Source of the DNA: Mrakia gelida
Taxonomy: Eukaryota; Basidiomycota; Tremellomycetes; Cystofilobasidiales; Mrakiaceae
Direction: 5' to 3'
DNA length: 64,000 nucleotides
Assembly (NCBI GenBank): GCA_024345305.1
Contig: BRON01000008.1
Location: forward strand, 682,001 to 746,000
This document shows, piece by piece, positions 22,807 through 33,639 of the stretch; the stretch's first letter is position 1, and each line of letters opens with the position of its first letter. The notes beneath the pieces are model-generated. The model was not told the origin of the DNA. It did not search any database and was given only the letters and a program-made list of their open reading frames with translations. Made by a program: the position numbers and the translations under genes.

Positions 22807-23555
22807 ATGGCCTCAGCGTTCCTCCTCGATCCCATCGACCCTTCTCCTTCCTCGCCTCACTTCCTCCTCCACGTCACTCAACTCACAAAATCATACCTTC
22901 TCTGGGTAGGCACATGTACATCCGAGGGTAGACCAACAACCGTCAAGCTCGGAGCAGACTGGGCGTGCGGTATGCCTGCTTTGGGATCGGTGGGAGCTCC
23001 CTTTCCTCCTTCCTTCGATGGTCGAGCTCAACGTTTCGTCCCTTCCTTGCGTTTCGCTGAGCCTCCTCCGTCCCTTCTTCCACTCTTCAGGTCAAGGCAC
23101 CAGCCCGAGCACCGGTAGGAACAACACTTTGTAGGACGGGATCAGCAGATCTCGCTCTTTCCATGTCTACCCGTCTAGGTTCGTTCGGTCATAACCTTCG
23201 AGCATCCCATCTCCGCTCCCTTCTTCCTCTCCCATCTCGCCTTCTCTGTCTCTCCAATCGACTCTACTCCCCCGCTCAACTTAGCCTCGTCTGACTCTCC
23301 CTCTGTTCCTTGCCTCTGCCCTCAGCCAAACGTTTCAACTCCCAGATCTTCCTCTCCCTCGACCTCCCCGCCTCGCTCACCACCTCCTCCGGGCCAGCAA
23401 CCCTCTCAGCCAACCCCAACGCTCAAAGGATCTTCGTAGACATGGAGATGAAGATCGTCGCTGTTCTCAAGAAGTTGGAAGCGGCGGAGCAGGTGGTGGA
23501 AGAAGGGGTGGAAGGGCTGAAGTTGGAGGAGAAGGTCGTGAGTGCGGATCAATGA
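22807..23555 (+). CDS. Proteasome assembly chaperone 4 (POC4/PSMG4)
   Basis: Three exons: 22807-22989, 23091-23178, 23326-23555; about 166 residues. The family pattern is clear: FLLHVTQLTKSYLLWVGTC, then GADWACGMP, then PVGTTLCRTGSADLALSMS followed by RLAKRFNSQIFLSLDLP, matching the PSMG4 order of hydrophobic N-terminal strand, GTSLF/TALA motif and QRLAKKxxKQIFVS block, and a C-terminal helix (RIFVDMEMKIVAVLKKLEA). With its partner chaperone it helps build the 20S proteasome alpha ring in the cytoplasm or nucleus. The first donor (gtggga) is weak; it was chosen because it alone restores the frame. It is divergent from SNF5. Confidence 0.82.
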
Positions 23556-23771
23556 TGTTGAGATCTCGAGCCTTCTCTTCGTTCACGCTAGGCTGCTTTC
23601 TTCCAAATGCAAGGAGAGAAACTCAAGCAGTAGAGATAGACGGTCCTGCCTCGAGGTCTTAGAGAAATTGAATCGTGCCGTGACGCTTCACGACCGACTG
23701 TGCGACGAGAAGATCGCCTCGCCTTCAGCCGCTCTTCGCCTCCTCCTCCTCCTTCTCTTCCTACCGCCACA

Positions 23772-24975
23772 ATGACTTTCAGATCAGCTTTCATCTCCCT
23801 CGCTGTTTGCCTCACACTCAGCTCGTACGCTGGAGCGCACTCGATCGGTGAGTTCTGCTTTGAACCTTCGCGCGCGTCGCGAGAGCACGAATCGTCCCAA
23901 CGTTCATCGTTCTGACCTCGTTCCCCCTCCTTCCTCTTCGCCTCACAGTGTCTCTTCCTACACTCGAGTACTGCCAGTATGCTACCATCGTAAGTGCATC
24001 GCTTCGTACTGATGAGCTGAGGGAGAAAGCGAGCAGAAGTCGACGAGATCTTGACTTCACTTCGGTTCCTTTTTGTTCTTGTTTCAGGGACCTTGGTCTG
24101 GACCTGCTCCCTTCAACCTCTCTCTCGCTAATACTGGACCAATTAGTACTGTAAGTGGGCTATGTACTCGTTCGTGAGGAGAAGGCGTCGCGGAGCTAAC
24201 ACCTGTTCAAACCTGGCCGTCGATCTCTGCCAGACCTCCCCTCTCCTCGTGAACACCAACGAGACGAGCTTCCAGTACTTCGTCGATTACCCAGCTGGAA
24301 AGGACCTGTGAGTCGAAAGGTCCTTCGTCTGTCGCCCTTGTCTCTGATGCTGATTCGATTGACTGCAGCACCTTCGTCTTCACCTCGACCGATAAGTCGT
24401 CTGGGACGGCCAGCTTCCAGGGAACTGTGCAGACGACCAGTCAGACTTGCAAGTGAGTAGAGCATCGTGAACTACGCTCCTGACCCTTTTCTCACCACCC
24501 TTCGTTTTGTTTCTCAGCCAAAGCTTGTACGTTCGACGCCGAGAGTAGACGCGTCGTCCGATCGAGCTGATTTCTCCTCCTCTCTCGCACTTTCAGGCTG
24601 ACTCAGGAGTATAGTCCAGCTTCAGTGGTCGAAGCTGGGTCCACAAACTCCACTACTCCGTCGTCGGCTACTCAAACTCTCGTCTCGAACGGGATCTGGC
24701 TCGTCGGAGGACTCGTGTCGTTGAGCTCTTTCGTCGGTCAGAAGCTGTGGTTGTGCTATTCTACGTCTCAGAAGGATAAACCTGGACTCCATGGACCCTA
24801 TCAATTATATGCTCGAGTTGTCTGCGAGCTCCTGCGTCGTAGAAACAGCAGTACGAAAGTCCGCGACGCGTCTCACAATCTCCCTCTCACCATTTCGAGA
24901 AGTCCCCCAACCACTCCCGTCCCCCGTCTCCAAGGCAACCGGACCCATAGGCCTGTCACAAAAGAGTTAGCATAA
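23772..24975 (+). CDS. Secreted, probably GPI-anchored protein, tandem copy A
   Basis: Seven exons: 23772-23847, 23949-23989, 24088-24150, 24234-24307, 24369-24452, 24528-24536 (9 nt) and 24597 onward. The signal peptide is MTFRSAFISLAVCLTLSSYA. The mature part shares LEYCQxATI-GPWxGPxPxNxS, LLVNxN, YFVxYxAGxxL-TFxF and QTC with copy B, with two conserved Cys. N-glycosylation sites are frequent. Near the end a Ser/Thr-rich stretch leads to a hydrophobic segment (GIWLVGGLVSLSSFV) that aligns with the end of copy B, where B stops. Here the frame runs on for about 84 codons of basic, low-quality sequence. I do not recognise the family; a cell-surface role is inferred from the architecture. Confidence 0.7.
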
Positions 24976-25244
24976 CGGCTTCCTTCTGTGCAGATCTTCT
25001 CGTCCTGTCTGTTCCGAAACGCGTCACTTCGCGAAGGTGACTCCCCAGTCTCGCAGATCCCTTTCTTCCTGTCGGCATGCAGCCTTCCCTGACCCTTCTC
25101 GCTCCTGTACCACTCGGCAGATCTTCTGAGTAGCTCGATCTTGGCGTTCGAGTTTTCCTCGAGAGATCAAATCTGCTCGACCCTGTGCTCTACGACAGCG
25201 CTGTCGCTTTCGAGCCGCTCTTCCACCAACCACCACCATCCGCC
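24976..25244. promoter_or_regulatory. Spacer between tandem copies A and B
   Basis: About 270 bp that must hold the promoter of copy B. It contains a second copy (25000-25019) of a 20-nt string also found at 1544-1563. Confidence 0.4.
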
Positions 25245-26243
25245 ATGTCCTTCCAACTCTTCACCTCTGTTTCCCTCCTTCTTTTCGCTCTCTCTTCCTT
25301 CGCCGCTCCAGTGGATTACGGTAAGTTTGCTTCGTGGCTTAAGTCGCTCGAAGAAGAGTGCTGACCTCGCTCGATTCCGTCCGTCGCATCTTCCTCTTCT
25401 TCGTTCTTTCGTTGAAGTCGGAGCACCTTACCTCGAGTACTGTCAGCCCGCAACTATTGTGAGCCGCTTTCCACTGTTCTTCGGCGGAGAGATAGGCCTG
25501 AACTGACCGTCTTCCTTCGACTCGACCATCTCGTTCATCAGGGACCTTGGCCGGGACCTTTCCCCCTCAACATCTCAGTATACAACGGTACCGTCGAGCA
25601 GTACAGCACCGCGAAGCTTCAAGCTGGCGCTCCCGTAAGCTTCGTATCATTTTTCTCGCTGGGAAAGTGAACGCTCAGTGAACTGACCTGCTTTGAATCA
25701 AGCAGGTCGAAGCACTTCTCGTCAACTCGAACGACTCAACCGTCGAGTATTTCGTCTCCTACTCCGCTGGAGACACTCTGTGAGCTTTGATCTCTCGATT
25801 CGTTTCCCGAAACAAAGTAGCGCTGATCAAACCTTCACAAAAACCTGCAGAACGTTCCTTTTCGACGCACCCAACAACCCGACCTTCTTGACTTCCAAGA
25901 CGATCGATGATACCGAGCAGACTTGCGAGTGAGTTCCCGACATCTCTTCTAACTCCTCAAGCTCTCTGCTGACCTCTCGCGTCTTTGATCTCGTCCTCAA
26001 AGCCAAACTCGGTGAGTCCCAACTCGAACCACAGCGACGCGTCCTCGAATCGGACCCTGCTGACCTTCTTTGGCTGCGTTCTTTAGTCTGACTCTGCCGT
26101 ACGACCGGGACTCGGTCGAGCGCAACAGTACCGCTTTCCAAAACAGCACCAACCCTAACGCAGGCGAGCTCACTCGGTCGATGAGCAAGGGTCTGGTCGG
26201 GACGGCCGCGACGGTCGTGTCTTTGGCTTCTTTCTTCGTTTGA
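25245..26243 (+). CDS. Secreted, probably GPI-anchored protein, tandem copy B
   Basis: Seven exons: 25245-25320, 25418-25458, 25542-25634, 25706-25779, 25851-25928, 26003-26011 (9 nt) and 26087-26243; about 178 residues. Signal peptide MSFQLFTSVSLLLFALSSFA. The core repeats copy A: YLEYCQPATI, GPWPGPFPLNISVYN, EALLVNSNDSTVEYFVSY, TLTFLFDAPNN, EQTC. Several Asn-X-Ser/Thr sites are present. The C-terminus (SKGLVGTAATVVSLASFFV, then stop) is a hydrophobic tail preceded by small residues, typical of a GPI-addition signal. Exon lengths 76, 41, 74 and the 9-nt microexon match copy A exactly, and intron phases are the same, so the pair arose by tandem duplication. Function is unknown. Confidence 0.8.
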
Positions 26244-26458
26244 GAAGGGGTCGCTGTGCTCTCTCCCACTGTATCTAGTCACTTGTGATCGCTTATGTAT
26301 GAATTTGCTCGAGCCATTTACTCTCTCAAGCGAGAGTTAGAGAGAGAAAGGGAAAGGAACGACGGCCCGTCGTCGTCGCTCGTCAACTTCGTTCTCTCTC
26401 GCTCGAAGAGAAAGAGGATGTACATGGTCGTGAGATCATCAAATCGAGATACGAAGTC

Positions 26459-29400
26459 CTACTGCATGGTAGGAGGCGTCCACTCCTCAGCGCTCCCGAA
26501 TGTCTCCTCAACTCCATCGAACGCTGCACGAAACGAACGAAAACGCAAGTCAGCTCCCGTTACCTCTTCCCTCTTCTCCCTCTCCCCTCCTTCACCCAAA
26601 ACGAGATCACGCGAGAGCACTCACCATCCAAATCCTTCCTATCACAAAGATCGACCAGATCGCTCCTATGCAGATACGTGCACGAGTTCCTAAGCGTCTC
26701 CCAAAGCGTGTCGGACCCGATCCCTTTCGACCCTGCTCCCGCTCGTCCAGGTTGGAGATCGGCCGTGGAGTCGGTGTGCTGGAGACGGAGAGCGGTGATG
26801 ATGTGGGAGGCGGCTTCTTCGTAGCGTTTGAGGTTGATGCAGCTGATTCCGAGGTTGAATCTGCGGGGCGAGGGAGGGTGAGATGGGGAAGAAGATGAGG
26901 GAGGGAGGGAAATGAGGAAGGAGATGGGAAGGGAAGACGAACCTTGCTCGAACGAAAGAGGGTCGAAGCTCGAGAGCTTTCCAGTAGAAGTCGTGGGCTT
27001 CTTCGGCTCGGCCGCCGCTGAAGGGAGGGAGGGAGGAGGAGGGACGGGTCAGTTCGAGCGAGTTCGAGCGAGACGAGACGCGTCCAAAGATCAACGGCGA
27101 CTTACTTGGCGAGGGTGGCTCCGAGACGATTGTAGAGTTGCCAGTCCTGGACATCGAAAGGACAAACGAAAGAAGAAGATCGTCAGTCGAGGTCGAACGA
27201 AGGGGAAGACGCGTCGCTCGATCCAACAACGATCGACTCGCGTCGAAGACAAGGGTCAGGAATGGAACTCACGTCGGGTCGAACTTGCAAAGCAGTCCTA
27301 AAGCAGTCCTGAGCGTGTTCGAACTCCTGAGACCACGAACCAAACGAAGCAAACTCGGTCAGCTTCCGTCGTCCCTCTGTTCTTCCCCTCCCTCTCTCCT
27401 CCCTCCTTCAACTCACCCCACTAGTATTGAACAACACCCCCAACGCAATCTGCACATCTGCATCCACCTCCTGTCCTACTCCGCCTCCACTCCTCGCAAA
27501 CCCAACCAACGCACTAACGATCCAATCGAACCTCTCCTTCCCTCCCGCCGCGAGTCCCATCTCCCTCTTCTTCGCCTCTCCCAGAGAGATCGCGTACGCG
27601 GGGTTGGCTTCGGCGGAGTGGGTGATCCAGGATTCGAGAGCGGAGAAGGTGGAGAGACGGTCGTTGTTGTTGGTGTGGGAGACGGCGAGAGCGAGGTAGG
27701 GGGAGGGGGAGGAAGGAGTGATGGAGATGGACTTTTCGAGGGCTAGGATTGCTAGGGATTCGCGCTGGGGAAGATGGGTGGGAGTGGAGTGGAAATTGGG
27801 TGGGTGAGGTGAGGAATTGGGAAGGCGGGAGGGAAGAGAGTCAGCGAACGACCTAACTCAAACTCGACGCGTCGAATCCCGAAAAACTCACTTCATGTTC
27901 CTGCTGCTTCACTCCCAGATCATACCACTCCTTCGCGTTCCCCGGATCCCTCAACACCCTCGCTTCCTGCTCCAGTACGCTCTGTTTCGTCACGTCACGC
28001 AACCACCATCGAAACACGTCAGTCTCGCTCTTCCCTCTCCTCTCCCTCTCCGCTCTTCCCACCTCCCTCCCTCGCTCGCAATCTCGCTTCAACTCACCTG
28101 AAACGCATCCCCCTCCTCCCCAACCTCCCTCCCCCTCCCCCTCGCCCACCTCTCATCCACCCAAGGATTCCCCTCCTGGAAAACATACCTCGCCTCCTGC
28201 TCCTCACCCTCCATCGTCGCCATCCCCTCCTCCCACTGATCCATCATCCTCCCCCTCTCGCTCACCTCCCTCTCCGCCACACCCCCCAGTCCCATCACTC
28301 CTCCCTTCCACATCCTAGAATCCCCATTGTAGTACCGGAACGCTTCCTCATCCTGCATCTCCTCCTCCTGACCCTCGCCCTGGTTCTCGTTTTGGTAAGA
28401 CGCGGAGTCGTCAAAGACCTCCTCCCATGCGGAGGAGGAACCAGGGACGTGCGTGTCGTGTTCGAGTTGGTCGTCGGAGAGGGGGGAGTCGGCGAAGTGG
28501 ACGGAGGAAGGGCGAGGTTGAGTGGTTGAGAGAGCAGCAACGGCGTCGAATTGAGCGTCCCAGGAGGAGATGGTTTTGGAGGAGGTTTGGTTGATGGGTT
28601 GGGTTTGGGGTTGGTTTCGGTGGCGAAGGTGTTGGAGAGGAACGTGAGGAGCGAAACCGAAGCCTGAGGAGTGAGGTGGGTGGGAGTAGGTTTCCGAGTA
28701 GGCGTTCCAAGACTGTTGCTGATGTTGCTGAGAGGAGGAAGTCGACGCGTCCGCCTCCGCCGACGAAGTCCAAGGACCTTGATCTCTCGCTTTCCCCTTC
28801 CCCTTCTCCTTCCCCATCGTTCCACCAGCTGTTCGCTGATGATCCTGATCGTCGCTGAAGGCTTGGGCCCAGCCTTCTTCGCCTTCGCGGGAGGAGTAGC
28901 TCGTCTGGTTGGGTTGGGATTGGACGAGGAGCTCGTCTCCCTTGACGTCGGCTGAACCGTCCTTGAACTGACGCATGAGACCCATGAAGGCTGAGTTTTG
29001 GAACTTGGCTTGTTGATCGGGTGAGGAGGAGGTTTGTTGGTCCACGGAGTTGAGGAGGAGGGCGGCTGTCTCGGAGAGGGAGGAGGAGGTTGGGTTGATC
29101 GTCGAGGTGGTGGGTTGAGACCAGTCTTGGTTGAGCTGTTGAGTCGCGGAGGGGGGTTGCTGTTGAAACATGGATTGTTGTTGTTGGTAGAGATGGTTCT
29201 GAGGAGGGAGGTAGTGAGGTTGAGGGAGATGAGGTGGTGCCCAGTTGGGAGCTGAAGACGAACGAACGAAAAAGAAGGAGGAGGAGGAGGTGAGCTCGAG
29301 CTCGTCGCGAATCGTCGGCAATCATTCGAAGCTCACCTCTTGCAGCCTCGGCGAAGGCTCTATCGAGAGCTGCTACATGATCTGGTGGAAGATGAAGAGC

Positions 29401-30195
29401 TGCTGCGTTGTCTCGTTCGAATCGAATGAAATCCGTCCTCCAGTCGAGTCCTATGAAGAGAGGAGAGTCGACAGAGGGAGAGCCGTCATCGGTCAGCTCG
29501 AGCTGTCCTTTCCGTCCTTCGAAGACCGAGCGAGTGAGTACTGAGAGTGAGAGAGAGGAAAAAGACTGACCTCCTTCCATGCCACCTCTTTGTACGTTCT
29601 GGTAGACTCTGTTCATCTCCTCTCTTTCCCTCTGCCCCATGTTCCTTCCTAGCTGTTGTCCCTGCTGCTGGAGGAAAGCTGAAGCCCATCCGGCTGGAGC
29701 AGCCGGAGCTGAAGTCGACGAGGACGAAGGGTGCTGCAGAGCTTGAGCGAGGGAAGAAACGTCGAAAGCGCCTTGAGGATGAGGTTGCTGTTGATGTTGA
29801 GCATGCTGCTGCTGAGAGGTAGAAGGCTGGGAGGTTCGGAAGGGTTGATTCTGAGAGGAACAAGAGGAGGAGGTGGTGGGGCGAGCGAGGTCGAACGAAG
29901 GGAGGAAAGTCAGCTCTCTCTCTTTCAATTCATACGAACGAGCGAAAATAAGAAGATCGGATCTACCTGACGAGAAGGTCCTGCTCGAGCGTTGTTGTAG
30001 ATATCCTGTTGAACGAAAGGAAGAGAAGGGAGTGAGCTCGAGCGAAAAAGTCGAAGGAGGAGCGTGTCAACGAGCGAACGAATGGATTCTGCTTACCCTC
30101 TGAGCTCCTCGATCTTGTTGAAACTGGGAGGATAACTTGTTGAGAGGATTGTTGGATCCCTTGTCTCCTCCAGACATCAGTTGAGACATCGCCAT
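26459..30195 (-). CDS. PEX5: Peroxisomal targeting signal 1 receptor PEX5
   Basis: Complement, about a dozen exons; start MAMSQLMSGGDKGSNNPLNK at 30195, stop at 26459-26461 after EEWTPPTMQ. The N-terminal half is Gln/Ser-rich and has the Pex5 features NPLNKLSSQF and Trp-containing segments (GWASAFLQQQ, NWAPPHLPQP, EEGWAQAFSD, WDAQFDAVA, AWEEVFDDS) of the kind that bind Pex14. The C-terminal half is a TPR array: VLRDPGNAKEWYDLGVKQ, EKSISITPSSPSPYLALAV, CFRTALQVRPDDWQLYNRLG, EAHDFYWKALELRPSFVRA, RFNLGISCINLKRYEEAAS. It recognises C-terminal SKL-type signals in the cytosol and cycles to the peroxisome. Not every middle exon border was fixed. It is divergent from the 230-residue orphan, with starts 145 bp apart. 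Confidence 0.92.
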
Positions 30196-30339
30196 GGTTG
30201 GAAAAGTTGAGTTGAAGTGTAGTTGGAAGGTGAGCTTCGATCCGCCTCGGAACTCGCTCTCTGCTTCGCCCGTCGCCCGCGCCCCTCCTCCTTCTTCCCC
30301 TCCTCCCCCACTCCCTTCCCACTCCCCTCCCTCCTCGAT
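30196..30339. promoter_or_regulatory. Shared divergent promoter, PEX5 / 230-residue orphan
   Basis: 144 bp between start codons. No distinctive element was seen. Confidence 0.45.
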
Positions 30340-31729
30340 ATGCGTCCCACCCTCTTCCGGTTCGTCCATCTCACTCTCCTCTCTGCTCCCACCCACGCCC
30401 CCCTCCGACTGACCTCTCTCTCTCTTTCTCTCTCTCTCAGTTTCAACGGTCCCGGCCTGAGCAAACTCCTCGCCAAAACTCCTCCCTCCTCCTCCTCCCA
30501 GAGACCTACACCAGGAGCCATCGGCTCAGCTCTAGACTCCCTCCCCCCAACAGTAAACAGACCAGAGAATCGAATCAAACACTTCCCTAAAGCACTCGAT
30601 CCAGACAGAGGTCAGTCAGTCTCTCTTCGTTCCTTCCCCCATCTCCCCTTCGAAGCTCACCTCTCTCTCTCCCCCTCCTCTCCCTCGTGTGCAGCCTACA
30701 TCTACTCCAAAAAGATCGAAAAGACTCGTAAACCCACCTCGATGGGATTCAGGATCTTCAACATCTTGCTCTATGCTTTGGTTGCTGGTCAGTCCAGTCC
30801 TCAGCTCAAGCTCGAAGGGAGGTCGGAGCTGACCCGAACGATCCCTCCTCCCCTCCCTCCTCCCTCTCCCTCCCATCCATTCTCGCTCGTTTTCGCAGGC
30901 GTGTTCTACTGGTCCCTCTACGTAAGGGATTGGGATGATCGAGTTTGGGGTGGGAAGGTTAGTCTCGTCTCGTCTCTCGTCTCTCTTGCTTGCTTCTCCC
31001 ATCTCCTCGCTCGACTCGCCCGCTCGTGCTTCCCCGCACCCGGTCCCGGTCCCCTCCCTTCGTTCGTTGCTGACCTTCGTTCGTTTTGGTGGGTAGGCAC
31101 GACGAGACCGACTGAAACGACTAGCTCTTCATCGAGATCTCACTCCCGAGGAGGAAGCTATCCTGGCTAGACCTGAACCGCCTGATAGGACTTTCCTTTG
31201 TGAGTGCAGAGGCGATTGAGACGAGCGAGTGAAGCGAGAAGAGAGAAGGGAGCACTTTTCGCTGACTCTCGTTTTCGTTTCTCGTTTCACCCTCACGCTC
31301 ACCCTCGTGTTTTGATCGTTTGCAGCCCCCATGTTCTTCCTGAACCAAATCCCGCTCAACTACGCCATCCAGAAGGAGATCAGGAAGGCGAGGAGGGAGC
31401 AGTACCTCGAGACTCAGCGATTGGAGAAGGCTGGGATGGATGTTCCTGTGCGGGGGTTGAAGGTCAGTACGATCAACCCACCCCTTTTTCACCCTCTTTC
31501 CTTCCGTTCCTTGATCGAACTCGAAACCGCGAACTCGTTCGACGAAGGAGGGAGGGAAAAAAAGATCGCGACGCGCTCGTCTCGTTCGCTGACTCGTTCC
31601 TCCCTTTCTTCCTACCAGATCAACTGGACCAAGTACGGACTGGACACACCAAACACGCTGCCGATGTACCAGGAGGGAGTGGAGGAGGCGATGGATTGGG
31701 GAGCGGTTTTGTTGGAGGACGACGAGTGA
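30340..31729 (+). CDS. Unrecognised single-pass membrane protein (230 residues)
   Basis: Seven exons: 30340-30359, 30441-30610, 30695-30787, 30899-30957, 31097-31199, 31326-31462, 31619-31729, all in frame. The N-terminus MRPTLFRFNGPGLSKLL is basic and could act as a mitochondrial signal. A conserved-looking block (YIYSKKIEKTRKPTSMGF) precedes one hydrophobic segment (about residues 80-100, RIFNILLYALVAGVFYWSLY), then a charged region (ARRDRLKRLALHRDLTPEEE), FFLNQIPLNYAIQKEIRKAR with coiled-coil character, and an acidic end (AVLLEDDE). The careful codon use, seven exons and motif density suggest a conserved protein. I cannot name the family; a mitochondrial membrane factor is my guess. Confidence 0.7.
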
Positions 31730-31991
31730 GGATTGAACTTGAACGCGTCGCCTACCTTGTTTTCGTTTCTGCACTTTGTTGCTTCTTCGTTTCGTTTCGC
31801 TTCTTTCTCCCTTGACGGTCACAATCTCACTCAGTCGGCTCTCTCTTCAGATCGAGCTCATCCTCGCGAGCGAAAGAGATAACAAAAAGTGAGAGATCAG
31901 AGGACTGAGTCGCTCCGGCGAGACAGAGCGAAAGTTACCCGAGGCTCGTTGAGCTCGACCTTCCCCTTCAACTATTTCTTGCTCTACAGCT

Positions 31992-33639
31992 ATGGATCTC
32001 CCAGCTACGGAACCCTCCTCCTCTTCATCAGCGCCATCTTCGTCTCCCGCTCCTCAAGCAGGTGCCTCCGAACCAGGAGCATCGGAAACTCGAGCTCAAG
32101 CTCAACCTTCCTCCTCAAGCTCATCACCTTCCCTTCCTCCTCCTCTTCCTTTCTCTGCCGCCGAGTCGACGTTCGAAGGACCTGCTCGACCTCTTGGTTA
32201 CTCTCAGCAGGTGAGCCCCCTCTCCATGTCTCTGCCCTTCACTCAGCGAGGTCTCTAACTCGTTCGTTCATCCTCGTTCGTTCAAGCGCTCCTTCCCTCC
32301 CCCCTCCATCCCCTCCCGATCCTACCCCCCACCTCAGCGAGGTCCCTCCCCCATCCCCAAGTTCCTCAAAACGCTCGTCTTCATCCTCTCCGTCCTCTTG
32401 GGAAGTTCAGCGGTCGTGACGTTCGTTTGGTCGGTGAGTGCGAACGAACGAACCGAGGAAGGGCCGGGGGGGAGGAGGACGAAACGAAGAGCTCACCTTC
32501 TTTCCTTCTCCCTCTTCTTCTTTGTTTTCGTGTTTCTCTTGGGTCTGTTTCGCTGAGTACAGCGCTTCCTCCTCCCCCGAATCTTCAAATCCCGAGAAGC
32601 CCGCCAAGTCCTCGTCCAGGACCAGATGCTCAGGATCGGGAAGCTTCAGGAGGAGGTGGATCGGTTGAGGGAGGGAGGGTTGGTCAAGATGCCTGCGAGG
32701 GCTCGTCCTGCCGTCGTCTATTCGTCCGTTGACGGTCAGGGCTCCTTGGACGGAGAGGGAGAGGAAGTGGAGAAGGGTGCTGAGGTGGAGAAGCGGAAGG
32801 AGGACGAGCAGGAGAACGAGATTGTCGACGGACCCCCCTACGCAACCACCCTCCTCCCCTCCGACTCTCTTCGAGAACTAGGCGCTCTCCTCCCCGGTCT
32901 AGCACCTAAACCTCGTCCTATCACGCTCACTCAAACTCTCAGGTCTATGTCGGCTCAGATGACTTCGCAAACTCTGCTTTATTCGTCGAAGACGTGAGTT
33001 GGTGCTCGTTCGTCGTTGTTTCGCCAATGAAACAGCCCGAGAGCTGACTCGTTTTGCCTTGGGTGTTGGGTTCGGATGGAAACTGCAGGCTACGAGCCGG
33101 AGGAGGAGGAGTTGGCTTGACGAGCTTGGGGGATAAGTTGGGGAGTGGAGGGGCGTTTGGATCGGGAGGGATGAACGAAGGGGATCGGGAGGCGATTGGG
33201 ATGATTGGTGGGTTGAGAGGGGATGTGAGGGGTTTGAAAGGGTACGTTTCTGCGTTCATCGAAGGTTGGGGATTTGGGTTGATGGAGATGCTGACTCTGT
33301 GTTGGCTTTCCACGCGCTTTCAGACTGTTGTTGAGTCGGTGAGTTTGGAGACGCGTCGTCGCTTCGTTCCTTTCCCTCTCTCCCTTTTGCCTTCGAGTCG
33401 TCCGAGATCTGACTCTCTCGTTTTTCTTTCCGCTTCCTTTCAAACGTAGTCGTACGTTCCCTTCCTCGTCGCCATCGTCGTCGAACCCTCGGGCGCCTCA
33501 GTTCCCCAGTTACGGGTCGCGTTCGTCGTCGCCCGCTCAGGGAGCTGTTCCCGCTGCTCGTTGGACACCTCCACCAGTGATGAAGACGCCGAGTCCAGAC
33601 GGAGGAAGCTCGCCTGTTGATGTTAGTGATAGTCGCTGA
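31992..33639 (+). CDS. Unrecognised membrane protein with TM and coiled coil (384 residues)
   Basis: Six exons: 31992-32210, 32287-32433, 32563-32993, 33089-33241, 33324-33338 (15 nt), 33450-33639. The N-terminal 100 residues are Ser/Pro/Ala-rich and disordered; then comes a hydrophobic segment (FLKTLVFILSVLLGSSAVVT), immediately RFLLPRIFKSREARQVLVQD and a coiled coil (LRIGKLQEEVDRLREG), an acidic linker, a conserved-looking helix (TLTQTLRSMSAQMTSQTLL) and a Ser/Pro tail. The order TM, FLLPR-like stretch, coiled coil recalls PEX14/PEX17-type docking peroxins, but the N-terminal Pex5-binding domain of PEX14 is not present, so that is only a suggestion. PEX5 lies two genes away. Confidence 0.6.

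Noticed and set aside
31992..33639. Calling the TM plus coiled-coil protein PEX14
   Set aside because: The conserved N-terminal Pex5-binding helix bundle of PEX14 is absent; topology alone is not enough.
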